64,000 nt of DNA from Oscillospiraceae bacterium (GCA_017439425.1 JAFSJE010000020.1:1-64000); one strand, 5' to 3'. Counted from the stretch's first letter, positions 24,155-32,842 are shown. Made by a program: numbers and translations. The notes: generated by a model from the letters alone, not told the origin.

Positions 24155-25306
24155 TTACCAGCCTCCGACAGCGTTTTCTATGTCTTTGCGTGATCCGAAG
24201 ATACTGCCCTGAACCATCTTATCACTGCCGCTGCCCTTTATCGTGAACAGCGGGCGGATGGAATTGAGCTTTTCTCTGAGCGCGATATGCTCAGAGGCGA
24301 TTATGAATTTATAGCCGCCCTCATCTGAGCCGGAGAATACCGCGGCAACGCTCTTACAAAACGGCGCTACGCCCTTTATTATCCTCAGCATATCCTCCTG
24401 CGGGAGCGAATCGAAAAAGCGCACAAAGCGCTCGCGCTCCGTTGATGCCTCGCTTATTATCCCGTCAAGCTCTCTTAGCTCATAGCCTCGGAGCTTATAG
24501 GAAAGAGCGTCGCGCTCGGTTAGTATTCGTTCAGCCGCAGATGAAATATCCCCGACCTTCGCTGAGAGAAGATTTGAGATTCTCAGCGCCTCGCGCTCCT
24601 TAACAAGGTAGTCCTCGAGGGCGTTTTTGCCGGCGAGCATTCTTATTCTGACGCCGTCCTTGCGGCGCTGGGACTCGAAAATACGAATCATTCCGATCTC
24701 ACCCGTTTCCTTGACGTGCGGCGCGCAGCAGGCGCAGAGGTCGACGCCGTCGATCTCCACAAGACGCACGTTCTCGGTAAGCTCCAGTTTGGAACGGTAG
24801 TTATACCTTATAAGCTCGTCCGGGGCGGGGAAGAAAGCGGTGATCTTCCGGTTCTGCCAGATTATCTTATTTGCCGCAAGCTCGATCTCACGAAGCTCAT
24901 CAGGTGTAACGTAGCCGCTGAAATCGACTATCATACCGTCCGCACCGAGGTGAAAGCCGACGTTCTCGAAGCCGAAGCGGTTGTGGACAAGTCCGCTCAC
25001 AATGTGCTCGCCGGAGTGGCTCTGCATATTCTGAAAGCGCTTGCCCCAGTTCAGAGAACCGTGAACGCTCTCGCCGACGGTGAGGGGAGAAGCACAGTAG
25101 TGGACGATCCTCCCGCAAACTTCCTGCACATCTGAAACTGCAACGCTGCTGAGAGTGCCGGTGTCGGCGCACTGACCACCGCCCTCGGGGAAGAAGGCGG
25201 TTCTGTCGAGCTCTACATGGAAGTGATCGCCGTCCGGCTCGCAGGAGATTACCATGGCGTCAAACTCGCGGATGTGGCTGTCGATGTAATAAAGCTTTTC
25301 TGTCAA
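24155..25306 (-). CDS. Alanyl-tRNA editing protein (AlaX-like, with DHHA1 domain)
   Basis: 383-residue trans-editing factor that hydrolyses Ser-tRNA(Ala) or Gly-tRNA(Ala). The zinc-binding HxxxH is in MQSHSGEHIVSG, and the later zinc ligands are in LCACCAPHVKETG. A C-terminal DHHA1-like region includes GGYKFIIASEHI. The start is a TTG at 25306: stop codons lie just upstream in frame, and MTEKLYYIDS is the expected beginning. The coupling to metF is close (1 base). Whether one transcript covers alaX to metH is likely but not shown. Confidence 0.88.
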   Translation of the reverse strand: MTEKLYYIDSHIREFDAMVISCEPDGDHFHVELDRTAFFPEGGGQCADTGTLSSVAVSDVQEVCGRIVHYCASPLTVGESVHGSLNWGKRFQNMQSHSGEHIVSGLVHNRFGFENVGFHLGADGMIVDFSGYVTPDELREIELAANKIIWQNRKITAFFPAPDELIRYNYRSKLELTENVRLVEIDGVDLCACCAPHVKETGEIGMIRIFESQRRKDGVRIRMLAGKNALEDYLVKEREALRISNLLSAKVGDISSAAERILTERDALSYKLRGYELRELDGIISEASTERERFVRFFDSLPQEDMLRIIKGVAPFCKSVAAVFSGSDEGGYKFIIASEHIALREKLNSIRPLFTIKGSGSDKMVQGSIFGSRKDIENAVGGW

Positions 25307-25323
25307 ATCATCACGACCTTATG

Positions 25324-25360
25324 AAAAAAGCTCTGAAACCCAAAAGATTTCAGAGCTTTT
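25324..25360 (-). terminator. Terminator of tRNA-Gln
   Basis: On the minus strand AAAGCTCTGAAA pairs with TTTCAGAGCTTT and is followed by TTTTTC, just after the tRNA 3' end. Confidence 0.8.
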
Positions 25361-25363
25361 ATT

Positions 25364-25437
25364 TGGCAGCGGGAGAAGGATTCGAACCCTCACATACGGA
25401 GTCAGAGTCCGCTGTGCTACCTTTACACAATCCCGCT
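25364..25437 (-). tRNA. tRNA-Gln (anticodon CTG)
   Basis: 74 bases including an encoded CCA. The acceptor AGCGGGA pairs with TCCCGCT, with discriminator G. The D stem is GTGT/GCAC. The anticodon arm is GCGGA-CTCTGAC-TCCGT with anticodon CTG reading CAG. The T arm is GAGGG-TTCGAAT-CCTTC. All stems close. It has its own promoter and terminator. Confidence 0.95.
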
Positions 25438-25450
25438 AGGAACATGACGC

Positions 25451-25478
25451 ATTATATCACGCTTTAGAAAAATGTCAA
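25451..25478 (-). promoter_or_regulatory. Promoter of tRNA-Gln
   Basis: On the minus strand TTGACA (25478-25473), 16 bases, TATAAT (25456-25451), 13 bases before the tRNA 5' end. Confidence 0.8.
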
Positions 25479-25511
25479 GCCCTTTTTGTAAATTTTTCTC
25501 TTATAATTTCC

Positions 25512-25540
25512 TTGACATAAGTCGGAAAATTTCATAAAAT
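25512..25540 (+). promoter_or_regulatory. Promoter of mgtE
   Basis: TTGACA (25512-25517), 17 bases, TAAAAT (25535-25540). It would start an mRNA near 25547, giving a leader of about 187 bases before mgtE. Confidence 0.7.
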
Positions 25541-25564
25541 AATAAGGTACGTTATTATAGCAAT

Positions 25565-25680
25565 AAAGGGGGTCAGACCTTAATGGACGCAGGCAGTACC
25601 GGCGGCACAGCGGATCGAGAACGGGTGCCGTTATGCAGAAAACATGACAAGCCTGCGGCATTAATCGCAGGCTGACGCCC
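25565..25680 (+). promoter_or_regulatory. Structured leader of mgtE, possible riboswitch
   Basis: Between the promoter and mgtE lie mutually exclusive helices. GCAGGC (25589-25594) can pair with GCCTGC (25651-25656), enclosing a hairpin CGGCAC (25603-25608) / GTGCCG (25625-25630). Alternatively AGCCTGCG (25650-25657) pairs with CGCAGGCT (25666-25673). This either/or design is typical of riboswitches. The conserved core of the M-box magnesium riboswitch (GTTAGGTGAGG) is not present, so the class is unknown. Confidence 0.5.
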
Positions 25681-25733
25681 ATTTTCTCTCGCTCGCCCGA
25701 TACTTATTATCATTTAAGAAACGGAGTGAGAAG

Positions 25734-27110
25734 ATGACTGAAATTACCCAGACCTTTGAACAGACCATCGAGGCGCTTATTGACGCCAAGAAATACTCGA
25801 CGATCCGCGATGTTCTGACAACGTTTCGCCCCGCGGACATCGCGATCATACTCGAATCCGTTGACAATACAAAGCTTCCGCTTGTGTTCCGCCTTCTTCC
25901 GAAGGAGCTCGCGGCTGAGGCATTCGTTGAGATGGAGTCGGATCAGCAGGAGGTGCTCATTCGAAGCTTCTCCGACGCTGAGCTGAAAGAGGTCGTTGAC
26001 GAGCTTTACGTTGACGACGCCGTTGACATCGTTGAGGAAATGCCCGCAAACGTAGTCAGCCGTATTCTTCGCCAGGCTGACCCCGATATGCGCAAGATGA
26101 TCAACGAGATCCTGAAATATCCCGAGGACTCCGCCGGAAGCATTATGACGACGGAGTACGTCGAGCTTCGACCCGATATGTCGGCTGACGACGCGATAAA
26201 GCGCATCCGCCGCACCGGAATCGACAAGGAAACGATCTACACCTGCTACGTCACCGATAAGGACAGAAAGCTTATCGGCGCGATTACGCTCAAAACCCTG
26301 CTGCTCAGCGAGGACGAGACGCTGGTCTCCGAGATAATGCGAGAGGACGCAGTGTGCGTCAACACCCTCGAGGATCAGGAGGAGGCGGCTAAGGCGCTCA
26401 GTAAGTACGACCTCCAGGCCATCCCGGTCGTCGACCAGGAGAGCCGCCTTGTCGGAATCATCACCATCGACGACGCTATCGACGTCATCGAGGAGGAGAC
26501 CACTGAGGATATTGAAAAGATGGCGGCTATTATGCCGACCGACAAGCCCTACCTCAAGATGACTCCGCTTGAAATCTGGAAATCGCGTATTCCGTGGCTT
26601 ATGCTTCTCATGGTATCCGCCACTTTCACGGGAATGATTATCTCGTCCTTCGAGACCGCTCTTGCCGCGCAGGCGGCGCTGACTGCCTTTATCCCGATGC
26701 TCATGGACACCGGCGGTAATTCCGGCTCGCAGGCTTCCGTAACCGTTATCCGTTCGCTCTCCATCGGAGATATTGAGTTTTCCGATATATTCCAGGTAAT
26801 CTGGAAGGAGCTGAGGGTCGCAATCCTCTGCGCGCTGACGCTGGCTGTTGTATCCTTTGCGAAGATCCAGCTGATCGACGTGCTGCTTCTCGGACACACC
26901 TCCGTCACCATCGGGGTGACGCTCGTTGTATGCTTCACTCTCGCTCTGACGATCATTGCGGCGAAGTTTGTCGGCTGCACGCTGCCGCTTCTCGCGAAAA
27001 AGCTCGGCTTTGACCCCGCCGTAATGGCGAGCCCGTTCATTACCACCATAGTTGACGCGCTCTCACTTCTTATTTACTTCGCATTCGCAACCCTGATTCT
27101 GAAAATCTGA
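25734..27110 (+). CDS. mgtE: Magnesium transporter MgtE
   Basis: 458-residue magnesium channel gated by internal magnesium. The cytoplasmic N domain covers residues ~1-130. Two CBS domains follow (SIMTTEYVELRPDM to ~180, and VSEIMREDAVCVN to ~255). Then come an amphipathic plug helix and five transmembrane helices, with the family motif MDTGGNSGSQ near residue 325. GGAG precedes the ATG at 7 bases. The structured leader upstream suggests control by an RNA sensor. The length and order of domains are normal. Confidence 0.95.
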   Translation: MTEITQTFEQTIEALIDAKKYSTIRDVLTTFRPADIAIILESVDNTKLPLVFRLLPKELAAEAFVEMESDQQEVLIRSFSDAELKEVVDELYVDDAVDIVEEMPANVVSRILRQADPDMRKMINEILKYPEDSAGSIMTTEYVELRPDMSADDAIKRIRRTGIDKETIYTCYVTDKDRKLIGAITLKTLLLSEDETLVSEIMREDAVCVNTLEDQEEAAKALSKYDLQAIPVVDQESRLVGIITIDDAIDVIEEETTEDIEKMAAIMPTDKPYLKMTPLEIWKSRIPWLMLLMVSATFTGMIISSFETALAAQAALTAFIPMLMDTGGNSGSQASVTVIRSLSIGDIEFSDIFQVIWKELRVAILCALTLAVVSFAKIQLIDVLLLGHTSVTIGVTLVVCFTLALTIIAAKFVGCTLPLLAKKLGFDPAVMASPFITTIVDALSLLIYFAFATLILKI

Positions 27111-27143
27111 GGTATTACTGACGAATCCGCAGGAGAATATGCA

Positions 27144-29111
27144 ATGGAAAGCACAGGAAGACCCACCGCGCATGACCACCCGATAGTCGGACTTATGACC
27201 GGCAGCTTCCACACCGACTATTCGCGCACCATAGCGCAGAGCATCACTGATTACCTCGGAAAAGAGAACATTGAGCTTTTCCTGTTTCAAGGGCTGGACG
27301 CCGCGAGATTCCTTAATGCGGAATGCTCGGTTGACGACGGCTTTGACAGCCACTACTATTCGCTTTTTGAATACTCGAAGTTTCTCGACCTCGACGCGCT
27401 GGTGATATCGTTCGGTACGATATCCGCGATTCCGGATCCTGTACCGCTCGAGAAATTTGTATCGCGCCTGCCGAAGGTGCCGATAATCCTTCTCGAGGAT
27501 GAGACGAAGCTGCCGAACTCGACCTTTATCACGATCGATAACTACGTCGGTATGAAGAGCTGCGTCGACCATCTTATCGAGGAGCACAAATACAAGAATA
27601 TACTCTTCCTCGCGGGGCCGAAGGGCATACATGACGCGGAAATGCGTAAAAAGGCGTATCTCGACTCCATGAAGGCGCACGGGCTTGAGGTAAAGCCCGA
27701 TATGCTCGTTCACGGCAACTTCACAGACCACGTTGAGCCTGCACTTGAAAAGCTCCTCGCGGCTTATCCGCACCCGGACGCGATTGTCTGCGCCAATGAT
27801 GAGATGGCGGAGTGTACTTACAGAGTGCTTCGCGCGCACGGTCTGCAGCCCGGCAAGGACGTCGGAGTTACAGGCTTTGACGATAACGGCGCCGCAGTCT
27901 ATATGGATCCGCCGCTAACGAGCGTACGCCAGAACTGCGAAAAGGTCGCTTCCGAGGTGGTCCGGATCGTAAAGTCCTATCTGCGCGGAGAGCATCCGGA
28001 GCCGGTGTATCTTCCGGCGGAGCTTGTCCTGCGCAATTCCTGCGGGTGCGACGGAGATAACGAGAATACCGTGATCAGAAAGCAGAAGCGCGCGCAGATG
28101 GACCGCAGAAAAATCAAGCAGCTCATGAACGAGAACATGATCTGCTCGCTTATGCTTCGCAATCTTCTCAAGGAGGATATCTCCGTCCACGACTTTTTCC
28201 ACAATCTCGCGCGAGTTCTCGGTTCTTTCGGAACGGAAAAATCCGTTATAGCGCTGCTTCCTGAGCCGCTTGACGTCACAAAATGCGATAAGCTCTTTCT
28301 GCCGGATGAGATAAAAGTCCACATGCTTATGAGCGACGGGCAAATCGAGACCTTCTCGCGCAAGGAGGCGCCGACGCTTCTCGCCTATGAAAAGGGCGCG
28401 TACAGCCACGATCCGCACCCGAACAACACGCCGAAGGCTGTATTTCCGCTCTTTTACGGCAATATTCACTACGGTGTTTTCATAGCCTCGATAAAGCAGG
28501 CGGATATGATATTCTTCTATTCGCTCTCACTTGAAATCGGCACCGGACTGCGCTATCTCTTTATGGCTCTTGCCGAGCAGGAGGCGAGAAAGGCACTTGA
28601 GGAGAAAAATCAGATCCTCGACTTCTCCGCTACCCATGATCTTCTGACCGGACTTCTCAACCGCGCCGGAGTGATGAACAAGGTGTATAATTTAATTCGC
28701 GGTGAGGCGGAGAATGCGCGGTTTACCGTAATAGTGGCGGATATAGACCATCTGAAGCAGATAAACGATACCTTCGGTCACAGCGGCGGCGACAAATCTA
28801 TTGAATCCGCGGCGAAAATACTCCGCGGTGTGCTTCCGGCTCATTCTCCGATAGGCAGGGCAGGCGGCGACGAGTTTATCGCGCTTTTCAAGTGTGACGA
28901 TACCCATGACGAGGCTTGGTTCAAGTCCGCGATAAAGGAAGCCAGCGCGAGATTCAATGCTGAAAGCGGCCTTCCGTTCTACGTTGAGCTTTCCGTCGGC
29001 TGCGCTGTGTTCAATAAAGCCGAGGCATCGGAGATTCCGGCCTTCATCAAGACCGCCGACGTTGACCTTTACAAGGCGAAAAAGCTTCGCCGCCAAAGCG
29101 TGATTAAGTAA
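27144..29111 (+). CDS. Periplasmic-binding-like sensor fused to GGDEF diguanylate cyclase
   Basis: 655 residues. Residues ~12-300 have the LacI/GalR-type sugar-binding fold (VGLMTGSFHTDYS, AIVCANDEMAECTYRVLRAH, GVTGFDDN) without a DNA-binding head. Residues ~310-490 are a helical and GAF-like linker. The C-terminal GGDEF domain reads GRAGGDEFIALF and is an active-type site for making c-di-GMP. No RxxD inhibitory site precedes it. There is no signal peptide or membrane helix, so a cytoplasmic metabolite would be sensed, an unusual arrangement. AGGAG lies 8 bases before the ATG. Confidence 0.85.
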   Translation: MESTGRPTAHDHPIVGLMTGSFHTDYSRTIAQSITDYLGKENIELFLFQGLDAARFLNAECSVDDGFDSHYYSLFEYSKFLDLDALVISFGTISAIPDPVPLEKFVSRLPKVPIILLEDETKLPNSTFITIDNYVGMKSCVDHLIEEHKYKNILFLAGPKGIHDAEMRKKAYLDSMKAHGLEVKPDMLVHGNFTDHVEPALEKLLAAYPHPDAIVCANDEMAECTYRVLRAHGLQPGKDVGVTGFDDNGAAVYMDPPLTSVRQNCEKVASEVVRIVKSYLRGEHPEPVYLPAELVLRNSCGCDGDNENTVIRKQKRAQMDRRKIKQLMNENMICSLMLRNLLKEDISVHDFFHNLARVLGSFGTEKSVIALLPEPLDVTKCDKLFLPDEIKVHMLMSDGQIETFSRKEAPTLLAYEKGAYSHDPHPNNTPKAVFPLFYGNIHYGVFIASIKQADMIFFYSLSLEIGTGLRYLFMALAEQEARKALEEKNQILDFSATHDLLTGLLNRAGVMNKVYNLIRGEAENARFTVIVADIDHLKQINDTFGHSGGDKSIESAAKILRGVLPAHSPIGRAGGDEFIALFKCDDTHDEAWFKSAIKEASARFNAESGLPFYVELSVGCAVFNKAEASEIPAFIKTADVDLYKAKKLRRQSVIK

Positions 29112-29114
29112 ATT

Positions 29115-29144
29115 AAAACGGACTGCCTTCTGACAGTCCGTTTT
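29115..29144. terminator. Bidirectional terminator
   Basis: AAAACGGACTG and CAGTCCGTTTT form a perfect stem between the convergent GGDEF and NlpC/P60-like genes. Confidence 0.8.
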
Positions 29145-29147
29145 GTG

Positions 29148-29822
29148 TTATGCAACTCTTCTGCCGCTGAGGAAGCGATCCTCCCAATACTGAACGGCCA
29201 TATTCTGAAGCTTTGTGGGCGTTTTCGAGTTGTTGCAGGCGATGAACTGATCATCGCCGACGTAGATTCCGACAAATCCTGCGCTGCCGCCGATCTCATT
29301 CGAGAATACCACGATATCGCCGGGGAGCAGACTGTTTCGCGCAACTTCCTCGCCGGCGGAGGCTATCTCAGAGCTTCTGCGCGGTATCTTTACGCCGTTT
29401 TCCTTGCAGACGTAGTAGACAAATCCGGAGTTATCAAAGGTGTCGGGGCCTTGACCTCCGTCGGCGTATTCGGTGCCGATAAGCTCCTTCGCGAGCGCTA
29501 CTATCTTCTCAGCCGTGGTGCTTGCGACTTCGGGTTCAGGCTGCGGTTCGGGTTCCGGCTCGGGCTCGGGCTGCGGTTCGGGCTCCGGTTCAGGTTCCGG
29601 CTCGGGTAGGGGCGCGATCTCCGGTTCCGGCAGAGGCTCAGGGTCCGATTCGGACTGAGGTTCCGGTTCCGGCAGGGGCGCGGGCTCGACCTCCTGATCG
29701 GGTGCAGCCTCGTCGGTTTTGATGTTCTCCTGCGGCGCTTCCTCCTTCTGCTTGCAGCCGGAAAACAGCGCTGCGAGCAGAAGCGCGGCAAGAGTGAGCG
29801 CGAGTATTCTTCTGTATTTCAT
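29148..29822 (-). CDS. Lipoprotein with Pro-Glu stalk and inactive NlpC/P60 domain
   Basis: About 224 residues. The signal and lipobox [10 protein letters not shown] predict a membrane-anchored lipoprotein. Next comes a ~60-residue stalk rich in PEPEP repeats (29528-29690), likely spanning the wall. The C-terminal ~110 residues are an NlpC/P60 cell-wall peptidase fold: [33 protein letters not shown]. The catalytic cysteine of FDCSGF is asparagine (FDNSGF), and the histidine before VGIY is phenylalanine, so it should not cut peptidoglycan. It may bind it instead. The ATG at 29822 has GGAGG 6 bases upstream. Confidence 0.85.
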   Translation of the reverse strand: MKYRRILALTLAALLLAALFSGCKQKEEAPQENIKTDEAAPDQEVEPAPLPEPEPQSESDPEPLPEPEIAPLPEPEPEPEPEPQPEPEPEPEPQPEPEVASTTAEKIVALAKELIGTEYADGGQGPDTFDNSGFVYYVCKENGVKIPRRSSEIASAGEEVARNSLLPGDIVVFSNEIGGSAGFVGIYVGDDQFIACNNSKTPTKLQNMAVQYWEDRFLSGRRVA

Positions 29823-29924
29823 TGTGTTCCTCCAAAATATCTGTATATATCGCAATTATACCACCGAAAATATTTTTTGCAACAGCTTTAGTGCTGTGAT
29901 ATACTTTTCATGGGAGGTGAGAGC

Positions 29925-30890
29925 ATGAGAAAAGTCATAATCCTTGCCACCGGCGGCACAATTGCCGGAGTCGGAAGAAGGGGCAGAAGTCTCGGCTATA
30001 CCTCCGGCGCGCTCTCGGCGGAGGAGCTTATCGCCGCGGTGCCGGAGATAGCTTCTGTCGCTCCGGTTGAAACTGTGCAGGTGTGTAATCTCAATTCCGA
30101 CGATATAAGCGCCGAGATATGGCTCGACCTTGCAAAAAGGATCAACGCCCTTTCGAGAGACGACGGCGTGGCGGGGTTTGTTGTGACCCACGGCACCGAC
30201 ACTCTCGAGGAGACTGCGTACTTTCTGAATCTCGCGGTCAAGACCCGCAAGCCCGTGGTGCTGACAGGCTCAATGCGGCCCTCGACCTCCATTTCACCGG
30301 ACGGGCCGATGAATCTCTACGAATCAGTATGCGTTGCAGCGTCGAAAAACGCCTGCAACCGCGGCGTCATGGCGGTTTTTTCCGACAGAATATACTCGGC
30401 ACGTTCTGTTACAAAGACAAACACCTACCACGTTATGGCGATCTCTGCCGGTCAGACCGGCGCGATCGGCGTAGTGCGCGACGGAGAGGTCTATCTCTCC
30501 GACTGGCCTGACAGAGCCCATACCTGCGATACGGAATTTGAAGTTGAACTGCTGAGGACTCTTCCGAAGGTTGGAATTTGCTATTTTGCCGTGGACTCCG
30601 ACCCGGACGTTCTGCGTTACATGGCTCGGGGATGCGAAGGAATTGTAATTGCCGGCGCCGGCGCGGGTGAGTTCAGCCGCGCGTTTCTCGAGATCATAGA
30701 CTCTCTCACCGTCCCCGTTGTCATCAGCTCCCGCGTAAACGACAGCCTCATAACGCAGGACACTCTCATGAGTAAATCTGCCATAGCTTCTGATTCACTC
30801 TCGCCGCAGAAGGCGGCGGTGCTACTGCGCCTCGGACTGACTGTAACGCGCGATATTGACAAGCTGCGCGGGATGTTTCGGAAATACTGA
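29925..30890 (+). CDS. L-asparaginase
   Basis: 321-residue bacterial asparaginase that deamidates asparagine to aspartate. The two threonine motifs are clear: ILATGGTIAGVG at the N-terminus and VVTHGTDTLEETAYFL near residue 85. TGSMRPSTSISPDG and NTYHVMAISAG follow the family. No signal peptide is seen, so it is cytoplasmic. GGAGGTGAGAGC precedes the ATG at 29925; the ATG at 29910 overlaps that site. It is likely cotranscribed with the hydrolase gene 11 bases downstream. Confidence 0.9.
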   Translation: MRKVIILATGGTIAGVGRRGRSLGYTSGALSAEELIAAVPEIASVAPVETVQVCNLNSDDISAEIWLDLAKRINALSRDDGVAGFVVTHGTDTLEETAYFLNLAVKTRKPVVLTGSMRPSTSISPDGPMNLYESVCVAASKNACNRGVMAVFSDRIYSARSVTKTNTYHVMAISAGQTGAIGVVRDGEVYLSDWPDRAHTCDTEFEVELLRTLPKVGICYFAVDSDPDVLRYMARGCEGIVIAGAGAGEFSRAFLEIIDSLTVPVVISSRVNDSLITQDTLMSKSAIASDSLSPQKAAVLLRLGLTVTRDIDKLRGMFRKY

Positions 30891-30901
30891 GAGGCGAGAA
30901 T

Positions 30902-31693
30902 ATGAAATTTATAGAATCCGGTACTGCCTTCGGCATGGATTACGCTGCGTTCGGAATGGGGGATAGGGCGCTCATCGTGCTTCCCGGGCTATCCGACGGG
31001 CTTGCGACGGTGCGTGGCAAGGCGCTCGCGCTTGTGGCGCCGTACATTCCGCATCTTAAAGATCACCGTGTTTATATGTTCAGCAGGAGAATCGATCTCA
31101 AAATCGGCGATAGCATTGACGTTATGGCGCGCGACCAGCTTCGCGCCCTCGATGAGCTGCAGGTTGAAAAATTTTCCGTTCTCGGCGTCTCTGAGGGCGG
31201 TATGATAGCTGCCTCTATCGCGCTTCTCGCGCCGGAGAGGGTTGAAAGGCTCGTCCTCGCGGTCAGCGCGGCGGGAGTGAACGATACTTTACGCGAAAAT
31301 ATCTCACGCTGGCTCGAGCTTGCAGACCGAGGCGACCACGGCGCAATTATGCGCGACACGGCGGAGAAGAGCTATTCCGAGGGCTATCTCAGAGCGATGC
31401 GAAAAATGTACCCTGTTCTCGGCCTTATCGGAAAGCCAAAGAGCTACGACCGCTTCAGGGCTAACTGCGAGGCGATAATCGCATTCGACAAGCGCGGTGA
31501 GATCGGAAAAATATCCAGCCCGACGCTCATAATCGGTGGCGGGAGGGATAAAATCGTCGGCGCGGACGCTTCCCCGGAGCTGCATTCGCTGATCCCCGGG
31601 AGTGAAATGTATCTCTATCCTGACCTCGGTCACGGGCTATATGAGGAGTCCGGCGATTTCTATAAGAAAGTTTTTGAGTTTATAGACAGCTAA
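30902..31693 (+). CDS. Alpha/beta hydrolase
   Basis: 263-residue hydrolase of the Abhydrolase_6 type. The nucleophile elbow is GVSEGGMIAAS with serine near residue 100, the acid is likely in GGGRDKIVG, and the histidine in LGHGLYEES. No signal peptide. The substrate is not predictable. It starts 11 bases after the asparaginase gene with GAGGCGAG upstream; a terminator follows. Confidence 0.85.
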   Translation: MKFIESGTAFGMDYAAFGMGDRALIVLPGLSDGLATVRGKALALVAPYIPHLKDHRVYMFSRRIDLKIGDSIDVMARDQLRALDELQVEKFSVLGVSEGGMIAASIALLAPERVERLVLAVSAAGVNDTLRENISRWLELADRGDHGAIMRDTAEKSYSEGYLRAMRKMYPVLGLIGKPKSYDRFRANCEAIIAFDKRGEIGKISSPTLIIGGGRDKIVGADASPELHSLIPGSEMYLYPDLGHGLYEESGDFYKKVFEFIDS

Positions 31694-31722
31694 AGCGCCC
31701 CCCCTTTGGAGGGCGCTTTTAA
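31692..31722. terminator. Bidirectional terminator
   Basis: AAAGCGCCC (31692-31700) pairs with GGGCGCTTT (31711-31719), between the hydrolase and the convergent LUD gene. Confidence 0.75.
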
Positions 31723-31724
31723 TA

Positions 31725-32354
31725 TCAGAAGCCAAGATTATCGTTTACAAGTATAAGATGAATTCTGTCCTTGTGGCGAGAAAAGCGCGTGATGAGAAAC
31801 TGACAGCAGATCGTGTCGGGACTCTTGCAGTCAGCGCAGGCGCCGGTCGCGGAACATGGTGTGGAGAGACCGAAGCGCTGAGCGTTTATTGGCGCGGCGA
31901 CGTTTCTCGCGCGCTTCATGGCGGAGTCGAGGTCGGGCGTGATTTTGTTCATGCCGACGATGAAAATGACCTTCTTCGGCCCCTGCGCTATGGCGGATAC
32001 GCGGTTTGCGTTGCCGTCGATATTGACGAGTATGCCGTCCTCGGTTACTGCGTTACAGCCTGCGAGGAAAACGTCGGCGTCGTAGGCGGCGAGCATAGCT
32101 GCGCGCTTGTCAGTCATGGCGTCGCGGTCGATGAAATTATAATTGCCGTCCTTAATTGCGCTCACAAGTCCTATTTCGTGGGCGCTCATAGCACCGCCCA
32201 TTGTAACGCTCGCGCCCTCGGGAATGAGGGATAGAGCGATTTTCAGCGCGTCGTCACGGCTCTCAGCCCAATAGCCGGTCATGTTGCGGGTGCCGAGCCC
32301 TTTTATAACCTTCTTTGCGAGAAGTGTGTTCCTTTTCGTTATGTTTTCGTTCAT
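31725..32354 (-). CDS. LUD-domain protein (LutC/YkgG-like)
   Basis: 209 residues with the LUD (DUF162) fold of the lactate-utilisation proteins LutB/LutC. The typical segments are VTMGGAMSAHEIGL, DVFLAGCNAVTEDGILVNIDG and VIFIVGMNKITPD. The C-terminal cysteines (STPCSATGACADCKSPDTIC) could bind metal. Single-gene forms such as this are common in Clostridia and their role is not established. No lutA- or lutB-like partner is nearby. GGAGGTGCGGC precedes the ATG. Confidence 0.87.
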   Translation of the reverse strand: MNENITKRNTLLAKKVIKGLGTRNMTGYWAESRDDALKIALSLIPEGASVTMGGAMSAHEIGLVSAIKDGNYNFIDRDAMTDKRAAMLAAYDADVFLAGCNAVTEDGILVNIDGNANRVSAIAQGPKKVIFIVGMNKITPDLDSAMKRARNVAAPINAQRFGLSTPCSATGACADCKSPDTICCQFLITRFSRHKDRIHLILVNDNLGF

Positions 32355-32427
32355 GCCGCACCTCCGTTTTTTATTTAGATTTTACGAGCCGCGGCACATA
32401 AAGTCAACATAAAATTGAAAAATCACC

Positions 32428-32456
32428 TTGAAATGGAGTCTGTGACATGATATTAT
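32428..32456 (+). promoter_or_regulatory. Promoter of the small protein gene
   Basis: TTGAAA (32428-32433), 17 bases, TATTAT (32451-32456), 35 bases before the ATG at 32491. Confidence 0.6.
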
Positions 32457-32490
32457 ATTTACAGCAATTTAATCAATCAGGAGAGAGAAT

Positions 32491-32772
32491 ATGAATAAGG
32501 TTTTCATTGCAAGCCTCGTCCGGAACGGCGTGCTCGGCGGTAGTCTTACGGTTGACGATTCAGCGGTTACTTACAGAACGGGAAAGCTCACCGTACCAGA
32601 AAAGCTCAGAAATCTTCGCATTCCCTTTGGCGATATAGCCTCTTATGAAACGAGCGTAGCCAAAACCATACTCTATCTCAAAAACGGTGAGAGCTATACT
32701 TTCATCGTTTTCGGCAACGGCAAATTTGCCGCCCTTCTCTCAGAAAAAAGAATTGCTGGCCATCATAAATAA
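32491..32772 (+). CDS. Small hypothetical protein, PH/GRAM-like
   Basis: 93 residues. It is not recognised as a named family. The pattern SLTVDDSAVTYRTGKLTVP, then RIPFGDIASYE and KNGESYTFIVFGNGKFAALL, suggests a small beta-rich PH/GRAM-like fold as found in many short bacterial proteins. No signal peptide or membrane segment. A good promoter and AGGAGAGAG ribosome site support expression. It stands alone between two terminators. Confidence 0.65.
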   Translation: MNKVFIASLVRNGVLGGSLTVDDSAVTYRTGKLTVPEKLRNLRIPFGDIASYETSVAKTILYLKNGESYTFIVFGNGKFAALLSEKRIAGHHK

Positions 32773-32803
32773 ATTTATTGGGCTGCAAAAAAGTCCCAAA
32801 GCA

Positions 32804-32842
32804 AAGTGAGAAGTCGTCAGAAAGCGGCTTCTCGCTTTTTTC
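32804..32842 (+). terminator. Terminator of the small protein gene
   Basis: AAGTGAGAAGTCG pairs with CGGCTTCTCGCTT (two G-U pairs), followed by TTTTTT. Confidence 0.7.

Noticed and set aside
25565-25680. M-box magnesium riboswitch upstream of mgtE
   Set aside because: The location fits, but the conserved core sequence of the M-box could not be found, so only an unclassified structured leader is claimed.
25710-26897. 395-residue open frame on the minus strand
   Set aside because: Antisense to mgtE, which is a certain gene; the translated sequence has no recognisable domain.
29528-29690. Short tandem repeat as phase-variation tract
   Set aside because: The Pro-Glu region uses mixed codons and hexamer units of varied sequence; the frame stays open, so it is a protein stalk rather than a slippage switch.
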